From positions 327,329 to 391,328 of the forward strand of contig NZ_RWKI01000006.1 of the NCBI RefSeq assembly GCF_003984645.1: 64,000 nt of DNA. The letters are read 5' to 3'. The notes below the pieces were generated by a model that was not told where the DNA came from, ran no database searches, and worked only from the letters and a program-made list of their open reading frames with translations. The DNA comes from Variovorax sp. MHTC-1. GTDB taxonomy: Bacteria > Pseudomonadota > Gammaproteobacteria > Burkholderiales > Burkholderiaceae_C. The translations under genes and the position numbers were made by a program. The first letter of the stretch is position 1. Every line of letters starts with the position of its first letter. Positions 9,115 to 17,794 of this stretch are shown here, one piece after another.

Positions 9115-9603
9115 ATGAAAACGCCCATTCGTTCGACCTTTGCCGTCCTGCTTGCTGCGGGCGGCCTGATCGGTGCCTCGTCGGCCATCGCCCAGGCGGC
9201 CGGTTCCGATGCCACCCTGCAGCGCGAGCGCGCTGTCTGCGACGGCGTTCTGCAGGATCGCACCGCCTGCCTTCGAGAAGCCGGCGCGGCACGCCATGAA
9301 GCGCGGCGCGGCGGCTTGACCAGCGCCGCACCCATCAACTACCAACAGAACGCATTGGCGCGCTGCACCCTGCAGCCGCCGGCAGACCGGACCGCGTGCG
9401 AGCAGCGCGTGCTCGGCACCGGCAGGACCACCATGGAAGGCAGCGTGCTGGGTGGCGGCGTGATCCGCGAAACCGTGACGCCGATCGTGGCGCCGACGCC
9501 GATGACCGCGCCGCCGGCAGCGCCGATGACCAGGCCGGAGCCGATGACCGCGCCCGCGCCGATGACAGCGCCGGCACCGATGGCGCCACTCCCGCTTCGT
9601 TGA
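9115..9603 (+). CDS. small exported protein with duplicated Cys motif and Pro/Met-rich tail
   Basis: 162 aa from ATG 9115, which has an AAGGAG ribosome-binding site at 9102-9107. Residues 1-28 form a clear Sec signal peptide ending near AIAQA. The mature part contains two related segments, C-DGVLQDRTA-C and C-TLQPPADRTA-C, about 45 residues apart, each likely to form a disulfide. The last ~45 residues are repeats of the type (A)PMTAP. No domain is recognised. Proteins of this layout occur in Comamonadaceae as hypotheticals; I infer a periplasmic or surface location and nothing more. It stands alone between cphA and the CYTH-CHAD pair. Confidence 0.85.
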   Translation: MKTPIRSTFAVLLAAGGLIGASSAIAQAAGSDATLQRERAVCDGVLQDRTACLREAGAARHEARRGGLTSAAPINYQQNALARCTLQPPADRTACEQRVLGTGRTTMEGSVLGGGVIRETVTPIVAPTPMTAPPAAPMTRPEPMTAPAPMTAPAPMAPLPLR

Positions 9604-9624
9604 GACGAAGACCAAAGCCCTACA

Positions 9625-9642
9625 TTGTCACGCGGCTGTCAT
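9625..9642 (+). promoter_or_regulatory. Pho-box-like direct repeat upstream of the 83-aa/CYTH-CHAD genes
   Basis: TTGTCAC-GCGG-CTGTCAT: two heptamers at the exact 11-nt period of the PhoB site (consensus CTGTCAT-N4-CTGTCAY), matching 6/7 and 7/7. A possible -10 hexamer TATAGT lies at 9665-9670, 33 bp before the next ATG. The distance from box to -10 is 22 nt, longer than the ~10-11 nt of classical Pho promoters, which weakens the call. Confidence 0.45.
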
Positions 9643-9702
9643 AAAAGGCCGCGGGGGTGCTGGCTATAGTCGTGGGCTCGTCAACTCCGAAGCCCCAACC
9701 CC

Positions 9703-9954
9703 ATGAACGCCATCAAGGTCGCACGCCGATTCATCGAAACGGACCCGGCCAACGAGTCGGCCCAGATCCTGGCCCGGCTCGTCCTGGCTCTCGAATCGGA
9801 GCGCAGCTTCGAGCTGGTCACGCTCTACGACCTCGACTACAAGAGCTTCCAGCTGGCCATGGACATCCTGAAGGAATGGCGGCTCGACCGCTACTACGCC
9901 AGCAAGTCCAAGCTGTTCGACCTGTCGCTGCAGATCAGCGAGCTGCCGGGTTGA
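9703..9954 (+). CDS. conserved-looking 83-aa protein, function unknown
   Basis: A small acidic-to-neutral soluble protein with no signal peptide, Cys or membrane segment; it reads as largely helical (ARRFIETDPANESAQILARL, then SFQLAMDILKEWRLDRYYAS). Strong GC bias at third positions and a stop only 10 bp before the CYTH-CHAD start suggest a real gene cotranscribed with it. I do not recognise a family. The Pho-box-like site upstream would make it part of a phosphate-responsive unit if that site is functional. Confidence 0.75.
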   Translation: MNAIKVARRFIETDPANESAQILARLVLALESERSFELVTLYDLDYKSFQLAMDILKEWRLDRYYASKSKLFDLSLQISELPG

Positions 9955-9964
9955 TGCCCCCGCA

Positions 9965-11470
9965 GTGATCGAGTTCGAACTCAAGTTCCAGGTCGACGCG
10001 CAACAACGCGCCGCCGTCGAGGCGGCGGTCGCGCGCGGCCATTCGCAGCGCACCCGCCTCCAGGCGCGTTATTTCGACACCGCCGACGGTGCCTTGGCGG
10101 CACAGAAACTCGTGCTGCGCGTGCGCAAGGAAGGCAAGAACTGGATACAGACCGCCAAGGCTCCTGCAGAAGGTCCCTTGCAGCGCCACGAGCACAACGC
10201 CGACCTCCGCACCGAGCGTGCCGGCGAGGTGCCGCCGCCGCGCATCGAGCGCCATGAAGGCACGCCGGTCGGCGAGTTGATCGCGAAGGCCTTGCGCGCG
10301 GCCGGACACGAGCCGGCCGACGCCGTTCTGGTGCCGCTCTACCTCACCGATATCCGCCGCACCCTGCGCGAGATGCGCACCGGCGATGCGCGGGTCGAGC
10401 TCGCCTTCGACCGCGGCGAAGTGCGCGCCGGTGAGCAGCTGCACGCGGTGTGCGAACTGGAGATCGAGCTCAAGAGCGGCAGCCCGCAGTCGATGCTGGA
10501 GCTCGCGCGCCGCTGGTGCATGCGCTACGGCCTGTGGCTCGACACCGTGTCCAAATCGGCGCGCGGAGAGCGGCTGGCCAAGGGCGCCGAATACGGCGAG
10601 CCGATCAAGGCCGACGCGCCGAAACTGGGCGGCGATCCGAGCGGCGCGCAGGTCTTTCGCGCGGTGCTGAACAGCTGCCTGGCGCAGATCCTGCCCAATG
10701 CCAGCGAGGTCGCGGCCGGCAGCACCGATCCCGAGCACGTGCACCAGCTGCGCGTCGGCATCCGGCGCCTGCGCACCGCTTTGCGCGAGATGGCCGAGCT
10801 CGCGCCTTCCGTCGATCCGGCATGGGAGCCCGCCCTGGTCGACGCATTCCGCGCGCTGGGCCGCCAGCGCGACCGCGAGCAACTGCAGCAGATCATGCAG
10901 CCGCAGATCGAAGCCACCGGCGGCCCGTCGGTGACATTGCACGACAGCTCGCCGGACGATCCGTCGCCGGCCCCGGCCGAGGTGGTCCGTTCGGCACCCT
11001 TCCAGCTCGTGCTGATGAGCCTGATCGAAGCCTCGCTGCCCGAAGAAGAGCCCACCGGCGAAGAACCCGACCCGCCGGCCCGCAAGCCGCTGCGCGCGCG
11101 GCTGTCGAAGCTGCACCGGCAAGTGGTGCGCGACGGCCGGCGCTTCGATGCGCTCGCGGTCGAGGAACAGCATCGCGTACGCAAGCGCCTCAAGCGGCTG
11201 CGCTACCTGGGCGAGTTCGTCGCGCCCTTGTTCGGCCACGGCGCGAAGCGCTATCTGAAGGAACTGCGCCCGGCGCAGGACGCGCTCGGCACGCACAACG
11301 ATGCCGCGATGGCCATCGCCGCCTACCGCGACGCGGCCCAGCGCGACGGGCGGGCATGGTTCGCGGTCGGCTGGCTCGCGGCGCGTCAGCCCGCAAGCGC
11401 GCTGAAATGCCGCGACGCGCTCGAAAAGATCGCCGGCGCGCAGCCGTTCTGGAAGCGATCCAAGCGCTGA
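9965..11470 (+). CDS. CYTH and CHAD domain protein (inorganic triphosphatase / polyphosphate-binding)
   Basis: 501 aa from a GTG start chosen because the CYTH signature ExExK (E3, E5, K7 in MIEFELKFQ) begins immediately. The CYTH domain (about 1-205) belongs to the tunnel-fold triphosphatases that hydrolyse inorganic triphosphate or long-chain phosphates with divalent metal. The CHAD domain (about 215-495) has conserved His/Arg stretches, HQLRVGIRRLRTALRE and VRKRLKRLRYLGEF, that bind polyphosphate. An acidic, Pro-rich insert near residues 325-375 splits the CHAD part. The fused architecture is common; the substrate here is not proven. Coupled to the 83-aa gene and preceded by a possible Pho box, consistent with phosphate metabolism. 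Confidence 0.92.
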   Translation: MIEFELKFQVDAQQRAAVEAAVARGHSQRTRLQARYFDTADGALAAQKLVLRVRKEGKNWIQTAKAPAEGPLQRHEHNADLRTERAGEVPPPRIERHEGTPVGELIAKALRAAGHEPADAVLVPLYLTDIRRTLREMRTGDARVELAFDRGEVRAGEQLHAVCELEIELKSGSPQSMLELARRWCMRYGLWLDTVSKSARGERLAKGAEYGEPIKADAPKLGGDPSGAQVFRAVLNSCLAQILPNASEVAAGSTDPEHVHQLRVGIRRLRTALREMAELAPSVDPAWEPALVDAFRALGRQRDREQLQQIMQPQIEATGGPSVTLHDSSPDDPSPAPAEVVRSAPFQLVLMSLIEASLPEEEPTGEEPDPPARKPLRARLSKLHRQVVRDGRRFDALAVEEQHRVRKRLKRLRYLGEFVAPLFGHGAKRYLKELRPAQDALGTHNDAAMAIAAYRDAAQRDGRAWFAVGWLAARQPASALKCRDALEKIAGAQPFWKRSKR

Positions 11471-11480
11471 GCCGCGCCCT

Positions 11481-12410
11481 TCACCGGGCCCAGCGCAGCA
11501 CCAGCGGATCGAGCCGCCGCGCCGTGTCGATCAGGCCGGCGCGCGTATCGGGATGCATCGCCGGCAGGGGATGGCGCGGGGCTTCGCAGTTGATCACCCC
11601 GCCCTCCTTCATCAGCGCCTTGCAGGCGAGCAAGCCAGCCTGCCGGTTCTCGTAGTTGATCAGCGGCAGCCACTGCTGGTAGCGCGCGAAGGCGGCCTCG
11701 CGTCGGCCGGCCAGGTGGTCCATGATGATCGGCCGGATGCCGTCGGCGTAGGCGCCGCCCGTCATCGAGCCGGTGGCGCCGGCATCGAGGTCGGGCATCA
11801 AGGTGATCGCCTCTTCGCCGTCCCACGGGCCTTCGACCGCATCGCCGCCCAGGCGGATGAGTTCGCGCAGCTTCGAGGCGGCGCCCGCGGTCTCGATCTT
11901 GAAGTAGGCCACGTGCTCGATCTCCGTCGCCATGCAGGCGAGAAAGGGCGCCGAAAGCACGGTGCCGCTGGCCGGCGCGTCCTGGACCATGATCGGGATG
12001 TCCACCGCGTCGGACAGGCGCGCGTAGAAGTCGAAGATCTGCGGCTCGGGCACGCGGAAGGTGGCGCCGTGATAGGGCGGCATCACCATCAGCATCGCGG
12101 CGCCCATGTCCTGCGCGCGGCGGCTGCGCTCGGCGCAGACCTTGGTGCTGAAGTGGGTGGTGGTCACGATCACCGGCACGCGCCCGGCCACGTGTTCGAG
12201 GATGGTGCGGGTCAGGAGCTCGCGCTCGTCGTCCGCGAGCACGAACTGCTCGGAGAAATTCGCCAGGATGCAGATGCCGTCGGAGCCCGACTCGATCATG
12301 AAATCGATGCAGCGCTTCTGGCTCGCGAGGTCCAGCTCGCCCGTTTCGGTGAAGGTGGTGGGCGCCACCGGAAAGATGCCCTGGTAGCGGCGTTGGCGGG
12401 AAGAAGTCAT
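11481..12410 (-). CDS. DapA/NAL-family dehydratase, probable L-2-keto-3-deoxyarabonate dehydratase
   Basis: 309 aa TIM-barrel of the dihydrodipicolinate synthase family. The Schiff-base lysine is K171 in HVAYFKIET, the position I recall for the Azospirillum L-KDA dehydratase, which is also about this length. That enzyme dehydrates L-2-keto-3-deoxyarabonate to 2-oxoglutaric semialdehyde. It is the last gene of the ten-gene minus-strand sugar operon, 15 bp after the aldonate dehydratase, and the semialdehyde dehydrogenase is the first gene, so the three steps fit together. Specificity for arabinose rather than galactose- or fucose-derived acids is inferred from context. Confidence 0.88.
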   Translation of the reverse strand: MTSSRQRRYQGIFPVAPTTFTETGELDLASQKRCIDFMIESGSDGICILANFSEQFVLADDERELLTRTILEHVAGRVPVIVTTTHFSTKVCAERSRRAQDMGAAMLMVMPPYHGATFRVPEPQIFDFYARLSDAVDIPIMVQDAPASGTVLSAPFLACMATEIEHVAYFKIETAGAASKLRELIRLGGDAVEGPWDGEEAITLMPDLDAGATGSMTGGAYADGIRPIIMDHLAGRREAAFARYQQWLPLINYENRQAGLLACKALMKEGGVINCEAPRHPLPAMHPDTRAGLIDTARRLDPLVLRWAR

Positions 12411-12425
12411 GCGAAGGCTCCAGAT

Positions 12426-14162
12426 TCAATGGGAATGACGCGGCACCGCGGCGCCGCGGCAGCCGACGAGGAAGTCGAAGTCGCAGCCCTCGTCCGCCTG
12501 CAGCACGTGCTCGACGTAGAGGCGCCGGTAGCCGCCGCCCGTCTCGGGCGCTTCCTGCACGGCGACGGCACGCAGGCGCTCGGCCAGCTCGGCGTCGCTG
12601 ATGTCCAGGTGCAGGCGGCCCTGCTCGCAGTCGAGCTCGATCCAGTCGCCGTCGCGCACCGCCGCCAGCGGGCCGCCGTCGGCGGCCTCCGGCGCCACGT
12701 GCAGCACCACGGTGCCGTAGGCGGTACCGCTCATGCGCGCGTCGGAAATACGCACCATGTCCGTGATGCCCTGGCGCAGCAGCTTCGGCGGCAGGCCCAT
12801 GTTGCCGACCTCGGCCATGCCGGGATAGCCCTTGGGGCCGCAGTTCTTCATCACCAGCACGGAGCTCGCGTCCACCTCCAGCGACTCGTCGACGATGCGC
12901 TCCTTGTAGTGCTCCAGGTTCTCGAACACCACGGCGCGGCCGCGGTGCTTGAGCAGCTCGGGCGAAGCGGCCGAAGGCTTCAGCACCGCGCCGCGCGGCG
13001 ACAGGTTGCCGCGCAGGATGCAGATGCCGCCGTCCTCGACCAGCGGCCGGGCCAGCGGGCGGATCACCTCGTCGTTGCAGCTCGGCGCATCGCGCACGTT
13101 GTCCCACAGCGACTTGCCGTTGACCGTGAGCGCATCGGGATGCGGCAAGAGGCCGTTCTCGCCGAGCCGCCGCAGCACGGCCGGCAGGCCGCCCGCGTAG
13201 TAGAACTCCTCCATCAGGAAGCGGCCGGAGGGCATCAGGTCGACCAGCGTCGGCGTACCGCGGCCGATGCGCGTCCAGTCCTCGAGCTCCAGCGGGACCC
13301 CCATCCGCCCTGCGATGGCTTTCAGATGGATCACGGCATTGGTCGAGCCGCCGATCGCGGCGTTGGTGCGGATCGCGTTCTCGAAAGCCTCGCGCGTGAG
13401 GATCTTCGACAGCGTCAGCCCTTCGCGCGCCATCTCGACGGCCCGCATGCCCGACATCTGCGCCAGCACGTAGCGGCGCGCGTCGACGGCGGGAATCGCG
13501 GCGTTGTGCGGCAGCGAAGTGCCCAGCGCCTCCGCCATGCAGGCCATCGTGGACGCCGTGCCCATGGTGTTGCAGGTGCCGGCGGAGCGCGACATGCCGG
13601 CCTCGGCCGAGAGGAACTGGTGCACGTCGATCTCGCCGGCCTTCATCGACTCGTGCAGCCGCCACACGGCCGTCCCGGAGCCGATGTCGCGGCCTTCCAG
13701 CTTGCCGTTGAGCATCGGCCCGCCCGTGACCACGATCGCGGGAATGTCGCAGCTCGCCGCGCCCATCAGCAGGGCAGGCGTGGTCTTGTCGCAGCCGGTG
13801 AGCAGCACCACCGCGTCGATCGGATTGCCGCGGATCGCCTCTTCCACGTCCATGCTCGCGAGGTTGCGCGTCAGCATCGCGGTCGGGCGCAGGTTCGACT
13901 CGCCGTTGGAGAACACCGGAAACTCGACCGGGAAGCCGCCCGCCTCCGACACGCCGCGCTTCACGTGCTCGGCGATCTTGCGGAAGTGCGCGTTGCAGGG
14001 CGTCAGCTCCGACCAGGTATTGCAGATGCCGATGATCGGCCGGCCGTCGAACTCGTGGTCCGGGATGCCCTGGTTCTTCATCCAGCTTCGGTACATGAAG
14101 CCGTTCTTGTCGGCCGATCCGAACCATTCGGTCGAGCGCAGTTTCTTGGGGGTCGGGGGCAT
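12426..14162 (-). CDS. IlvD/Edd-family aldonate dehydratase, probable L-arabonate dehydratase
   Basis: 578 aa. Cluster cysteines are C56 (SELTPCN), C124 (TGCDKTTPA) and C197 (SAGTCNTMG); the spacings of 68 and 73 residues equal those I recall for the [2Fe-2S] ligands of Rhizobium L-arabinonate dehydratase. The lysine K126 next to C124 is the usual carbamylated metal ligand, and ARMSGTAYG carries the catalytic serine. Reaction: L-arabonate (or a similar sugar acid) to the 2-keto-3-deoxy acid. It follows the YjfF-like permease by 13 bp and precedes the KDA dehydratase. Dihydroxyacid dehydratase (IlvD) is less likely because of the sugar context. Confidence 0.92.
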   Translation of the reverse strand: MPPTPKKLRSTEWFGSADKNGFMYRSWMKNQGIPDHEFDGRPIIGICNTWSELTPCNAHFRKIAEHVKRGVSEAGGFPVEFPVFSNGESNLRPTAMLTRNLASMDVEEAIRGNPIDAVVLLTGCDKTTPALLMGAASCDIPAIVVTGGPMLNGKLEGRDIGSGTAVWRLHESMKAGEIDVHQFLSAEAGMSRSAGTCNTMGTASTMACMAEALGTSLPHNAAIPAVDARRYVLAQMSGMRAVEMAREGLTLSKILTREAFENAIRTNAAIGGSTNAVIHLKAIAGRMGVPLELEDWTRIGRGTPTLVDLMPSGRFLMEEFYYAGGLPAVLRRLGENGLLPHPDALTVNGKSLWDNVRDAPSCNDEVIRPLARPLVEDGGICILRGNLSPRGAVLKPSAASPELLKHRGRAVVFENLEHYKERIVDESLEVDASSVLVMKNCGPKGYPGMAEVGNMGLPPKLLRQGITDMVRISDARMSGTAYGTVVLHVAPEAADGGPLAAVRDGDWIELDCEQGRLHLDISDAELAERLRAVAVQEAPETGGGYRRLYVEHVLQADEGCDFDFLVGCRGAAVPRHSH

Positions 14163-14175
14163 GCGATGAAGCTTT

Positions 14176-15207
14176 CTAGCCGCGGCCGGGGTTGCGCGCG
14201 GCGAACAGGCGTTGCAGGAGACAGAAGACGAAGAGCAGCGCGCCGACGACGATGCGCGTCCACCAGGAGCTCAGCGTGCCGTCGAAGGAAATGAGGGTCT
14301 GGATGATGCCCAGCATCAGCACGCCGAACAGCGTGCCGACGACGTAGCCGACGCCGCCGGTGAGCAGCGTGCCGCCGATCACCACCGCCGCAATGGCATC
14401 CAGCTCGAGCCCGACCGCGTGCAGCCCGTAGCCGGACAGCATGTAGAAGGTGAACACCACGCCGGCCAGCGCCGAGCAGAAGCCCGACAGCGTGTAGACG
14501 CCGACCACCGTCGAGCGCACCGGCAGCCCCATCAGCAAGGCCGACTGTTCGTTGCCGCCGATCGCATAGACGGTGCGGCCGAAGGGCGTGTAGTGCGCGA
14601 CGAAGACCGCGAGCGCCACCACCGCCAGCGCGATCAGCCCGCTGGCCGAGATCGAGGCCTCGCCCCAGACCGGCATCCGCCACTGCGACACCTCGGAGTA
14701 GAAGGCGTTGGTGATGCTGATCGAGTCGATGCTGATCAGATAGCAGAGGCCGCGCGCGAGGAACATGCCGGCCAGCGTGACGATGAAGGGCTGGAGCCGG
14801 AAGCGCTCGATCAGAACGCCCATGAACGCCCCGAACAGCGTGCCCATGGCCAGCACCAGCGGGATCACGATGGCCGGGCTCCAGCCGTGCTTCTCGACCA
14901 GCGAGGCCGAGACCATGGTGGTCAGCGCGATCACCGATCCCACCGACAGGTCGATGCCGCCCGACAGGATCACGAAGGTCAGGCCGACGGCGACGATGCA
15001 CAGGAAGGCGTTGTCGATCAGCAGGTTCAGGAACACCTGCGGCGAGAAGAAGCCGTCGTAGAACACCGAGCCCAGCGTCGCCATCAGCATGAAGAGCGAG
15101 ATGGTCGCGCTCAGCGGCAGGTACTTGGGGTTCATGCGCCGAGGCTTCGGCGCAGCCGCAATCTCCGGCGCCGCAGCTTCGGGCGTGCGTGACACCACCG
15201 CGCTCAT
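14176..15207 (-). CDS. yjfF: sugar ABC transporter permease, YjfF-like (galactofuranose/arabinose type)
   Basis: 343 aa inner-membrane permease of the ribose/galactose class, with about ten hydrophobic helices and the conserved [17 protein letters not shown] segment near residue 75. Starts at ATG 15207, overlapping the stop of the YtfT-like permease by 4 bp. An Ala/Pro/Lys-rich N-terminal cytoplasmic tail of ~35 residues precedes the first helix. With the next two genes and the substrate-binding protein at 21835 it makes a YtfQRT-YjfF set, which in E. coli imports galactofuranose; in aldose-oxidising bacteria homologues can serve L-arabinose. Actual substrate not determined. Confidence 0.9.
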   Translation of the reverse strand: MSAVVSRTPEAAAPEIAAAPKPRRMNPKYLPLSATISLFMLMATLGSVFYDGFFSPQVFLNLLIDNAFLCIVAVGLTFVILSGGIDLSVGSVIALTTMVSASLVEKHGWSPAIVIPLVLAMGTLFGAFMGVLIERFRLQPFIVTLAGMFLARGLCYLISIDSISITNAFYSEVSQWRMPVWGEASISASGLIALAVVALAVFVAHYTPFGRTVYAIGGNEQSALLMGLPVRSTVVGVYTLSGFCSALAGVVFTFYMLSGYGLHAVGLELDAIAAVVIGGTLLTGGVGYVVGTLFGVLMLGIIQTLISFDGTLSSWWTRIVVGALLFVFCLLQRLFAARNPGRG

Positions 15208-16271
15208 GGCTTCACCTCGCCGCGCACCGGCCGCTGCACCAGCGTGCGCATGCTGGCGCGGAACTCCGCCGATTGCAGCAGCATGACCGCGAACACCACC
15301 GCCGCCTTCACCACCAGGTTGATCTCCGGCGGCACGCCCAGCGAATAGATGGCATAGGTCAGCGTCTGGATGATCAGCGCGCCGATCACGCTGCCGATCA
15401 GGCTGAAGCGGCCGCCGGTGAGCGCCGTGCCGCCGAGCGTGACGGCGAGGATGGCGTCTAGCTCCAGCAGCTGGCCCGCGTTGTTGCCGTCGGCGCTCTT
15501 CACGTTGGAGCTGATCAGGAGCCCCGCGACGCCGGCGCAGAAGCCGCAGAACATGTAGGCGCCGACGATGACGCGGCGCGCGCGCACGCCGGCCACGCGC
15601 GCCGCGCCCGGATTGATGCCCACCGCCTGGATGAAGAGTCCCAGCGCGCTGCGCGTGATGCCGAAGTAGACGATCGCCAGCACCAGCGCGGCGATGTACA
15701 CCGAGAAGGGCAGCCCGAACAGGTAGCCGCTGCCGATGAAGAAGAACGGGGAGTAGTAGATCGTGATGATCTGGCCGCCGGTGATCAGCTGCGCGATGCC
15801 GCGCCCGGCCACCATGAGGATCAGCGTCGCGATGATCGGCTGCATGCCGACGCGCGCGACCAGCAGACCGTTCCACAACCCGCAGGCCGCCGCCGCACCG
15901 AGCGCCGCGAGGATGGCCAGCCACATCGGGAAGCGGCTGACCTCGGCGGCGGCGCCGTTGGCGACCACCAGCGATCCGCCGATCATCCAGGCCGCGATCG
16001 CCGCGGCGATGGCCACCACCGCGCCGACCGAGATGTCGATGCCGCGGGTGGCGATGACCAGCGTCATGCCGAGCGACACCAGCACCAGCGGCGCCGCGCG
16101 GTTGAGGATGTCGATCAGGCTGCCGTAGAGATGGCCGTCGCGCCATTCCAGATGTAGGAAGCTCGGGTTGAAGGCCGCGTTGACGGCCAGCAGCAAAAGC
16201 AGCGTGACCACCGGCCATGCGAGGCGGTGACCGAACATCCGCCTGAAGGATTCGGAAAACGATGCGCTCAT
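15204..16271 (-). CDS. ytfT: sugar ABC transporter permease, YtfT-like
   Basis: 355 aa permease, second of the pair. It carries LVIATRGIDISVGAVVAIAA and a run of hydrophobic helices typical of the BPD_transp_2 family. Start ATG 16271 overlaps the ATPase gene stop by 4 bp (ATGA) and its own stop overlaps the YjfF start by 4 bp, so the three proteins are probably made in fixed ratio. Expected to form a heterodimeric channel with YjfF. Confidence 0.9.
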   Translation of the reverse strand: MSASFSESFRRMFGHRLAWPVVTLLLLLAVNAAFNPSFLHLEWRDGHLYGSLIDILNRAAPLVLVSLGMTLVIATRGIDISVGAVVAIAAAIAAWMIGGSLVVANGAAAEVSRFPMWLAILAALGAAAACGLWNGLLVARVGMQPIIATLILMVAGRGIAQLITGGQIITIYYSPFFFIGSGYLFGLPFSVYIAALVLAIVYFGITRSALGLFIQAVGINPGAARVAGVRARRVIVGAYMFCGFCAGVAGLLISSNVKSADGNNAGQLLELDAILAVTLGGTALTGGRFSLIGSVIGALIIQTLTYAIYSLGVPPEINLVVKAAVVFAVMLLQSAEFRASMRTLVQRPVRGEVKP

Positions 16272-17794
16272 GATTCCGCCGCGATCAGTTCGTAGACCGC
16301 GTCCTCGCTGCTGCCCGCCGGCAGCTCGCCCACCTTGCGCCGCTCGCGCAGCACCGCGATGCGGTGCGAGACGCGCACCACCTCGTTCATTTCGGAGGAG
16401 ATGAACAGCACCGCCATGCCATCGCCGGCGAGCCGCAGGATCTCGTCCATGATTTCCTGCTTGGCCGCGACATCGATGCCGCGCGTCGGCTCGTCGAGGA
16501 TCAAGAGGCGCGGCCGGGTCGCCAGCCAGCGCGCGAGCACCGCCTTCTGCTGGTTGCCGCCCGAGAGCAGTCCGATCGGCGTCTCGACGCTCGCGGTCTT
16601 GATGCCCAGCGCCTTGACGAAGCGCTCCGCCAGCGCCGTCTGCTCGGCGCGCGAAAGCGTGCGGCGCAGCCCCATGCTCGCCTGCAGGGCCAGCGCGATG
16701 TTCTCGCGCAGCGAGAGCTCGGCCACGATGCCCTCGGTCTTGCGCTCCTCGGGACACAGCGCGAGCCCATGCTTCACCGCATCGGCCGGGCTGGCGAGTT
16801 CGACGGCGACGCCGTCCACGCGCAGGCGGCCGCAATCCGGCTTCGCCAGGCCGAACAGCAGCCGCGCCAGCTCGGTACGGCCGGCGCCCAGCAGGCCGGC
16901 CAGCCCCACCACCTCGCCCGCGCGCACGCTGAGGTCGACCGGCTGCAGCTGCCCGCGCTGGCCCAGGCCGTCGGCTTGCAGCACCGCGGGCGCGAACTCC
17001 TCGAGGGCCGGCAGCTGCGCAGGGCCGGCGGCCTGCGCCGCGAACTCGCGCCCCACCATGGCGGAGATGAGCGCCTGCGGACCGAGCTCGCTCGCGCGCC
17101 ACTCGCCCACCCAGCTGCCGTTGCGCAGCACCGTGATGCGGTCCGACACGGCATAGACCTGGTTCAGGAAATGCGTGATGAACAGGATCGCCAGGCCCTC
17201 GCTGCGCAGCCGCCGCAGCACCGCGAACAGGCTCTTCACCTCTTCGTCGTCGAGGCTCGAGGTCGGCTCGTCGAGGATCAGCACGCGGGACGAGAGGCCG
17301 AGCGCGCGCGCGATCGCCACCATCTGCTGCACGGCCACCGAATAGCTCGACAGCAGCTGCGAAACATCGATGTCCACGTCCAGCCGCGCCAGCAGCGCGC
17401 GCGCATCGCGGTTCACCTTCGCCCAGTCGATGCGAAAGCCCTGCGCCGGGCCGCAGCGCGGATAGCGCCCAGAGAACATGTTCTCGGCCACCGACAGGTT
17501 CGGGCAGAGATTGACTTCCTGGTAGACCGTGCTGATGCCCATGCGCTGCGCCTCGAGCGGCGAGCCGGGCCGGATCGGCTGCCCCGCGAGCCGCATCTCG
17601 CCGGCGTCGGCGGCATGGACGCCGGTCAGCACCTTGATGAGCGTCGACTTGCCCGCGCCGTTCTGTCCCATCAGCGCATGGATCTCGCCCGGCCGGAGCT
17701 TGAGCGCGACGCCGCGCAGCGCCGGCACGCCGTTGAACTGCTTGTCGATGCCGGCGAGCTCCAGCACCGGCGCGTCGGAGGAAGCGGCGTTCAT
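16268..17794 (-). CDS. ytfR: sugar ABC transporter ATPase, YtfR-like (two ATPase domains)
   Basis: 508 aa with two tandem nucleotide-binding domains. The first has Walker A GQNGAGKST, signature SSYSVAVQQM (weaker than LSGGQ) and Walker B LILDEPTSSLD. The second has the reduced Walker A GLLGAGRTEL, signature LLSGGNQQK and [11 protein letters not shown], the usual asymmetry of this monosaccharide ATPase family. The start at 17794 abuts the stop of the MmsB-like permease with no spacer. Powers the YtfT/YjfF channel. Confidence 0.93.
   Translation of the reverse strand: MNAASSDAPVLELAGIDKQFNGVPALRGVALKLRPGEIHALMGQNGAGKSTLIKVLTGVHAADAGEMRLAGQPIRPGSPLEAQRMGISTVYQEVNLCPNLSVAENMFSGRYPRCGPAQGFRIDWAKVNRDARALLARLDVDIDVSQLLSSYSVAVQQMVAIARALGLSSRVLILDEPTSSLDDEEVKSLFAVLRRLRSEGLAILFITHFLNQVYAVSDRITVLRNGSWVGEWRASELGPQALISAMVGREFAAQAAGPAQLPALEEFAPAVLQADGLGQRGQLQPVDLSVRAGEVVGLAGLLGAGRTELARLLFGLAKPDCGRLRVDGVAVELASPADAVKHGLALCPEERKTEGIVAELSLRENIALALQASMGLRRTLSRAEQTALAERFVKALGIKTASVETPIGLLSGGNQQKAVLARWLATRPRLLILDEPTRGIDVAAKQEIMDEILRLAGDGMAVLFISSEMNEVVRVSHRIAVLRERRKVGELPAGSSEDAVYELIAAES

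Noticed and set aside
12426..14162. Dihydroxyacid dehydratase (IlvD) for branched-chain amino acids
   Set aside because: Length, Cys spacing and the surrounding sugar genes fit an aldonate dehydratase better; no ilv gene is nearby.
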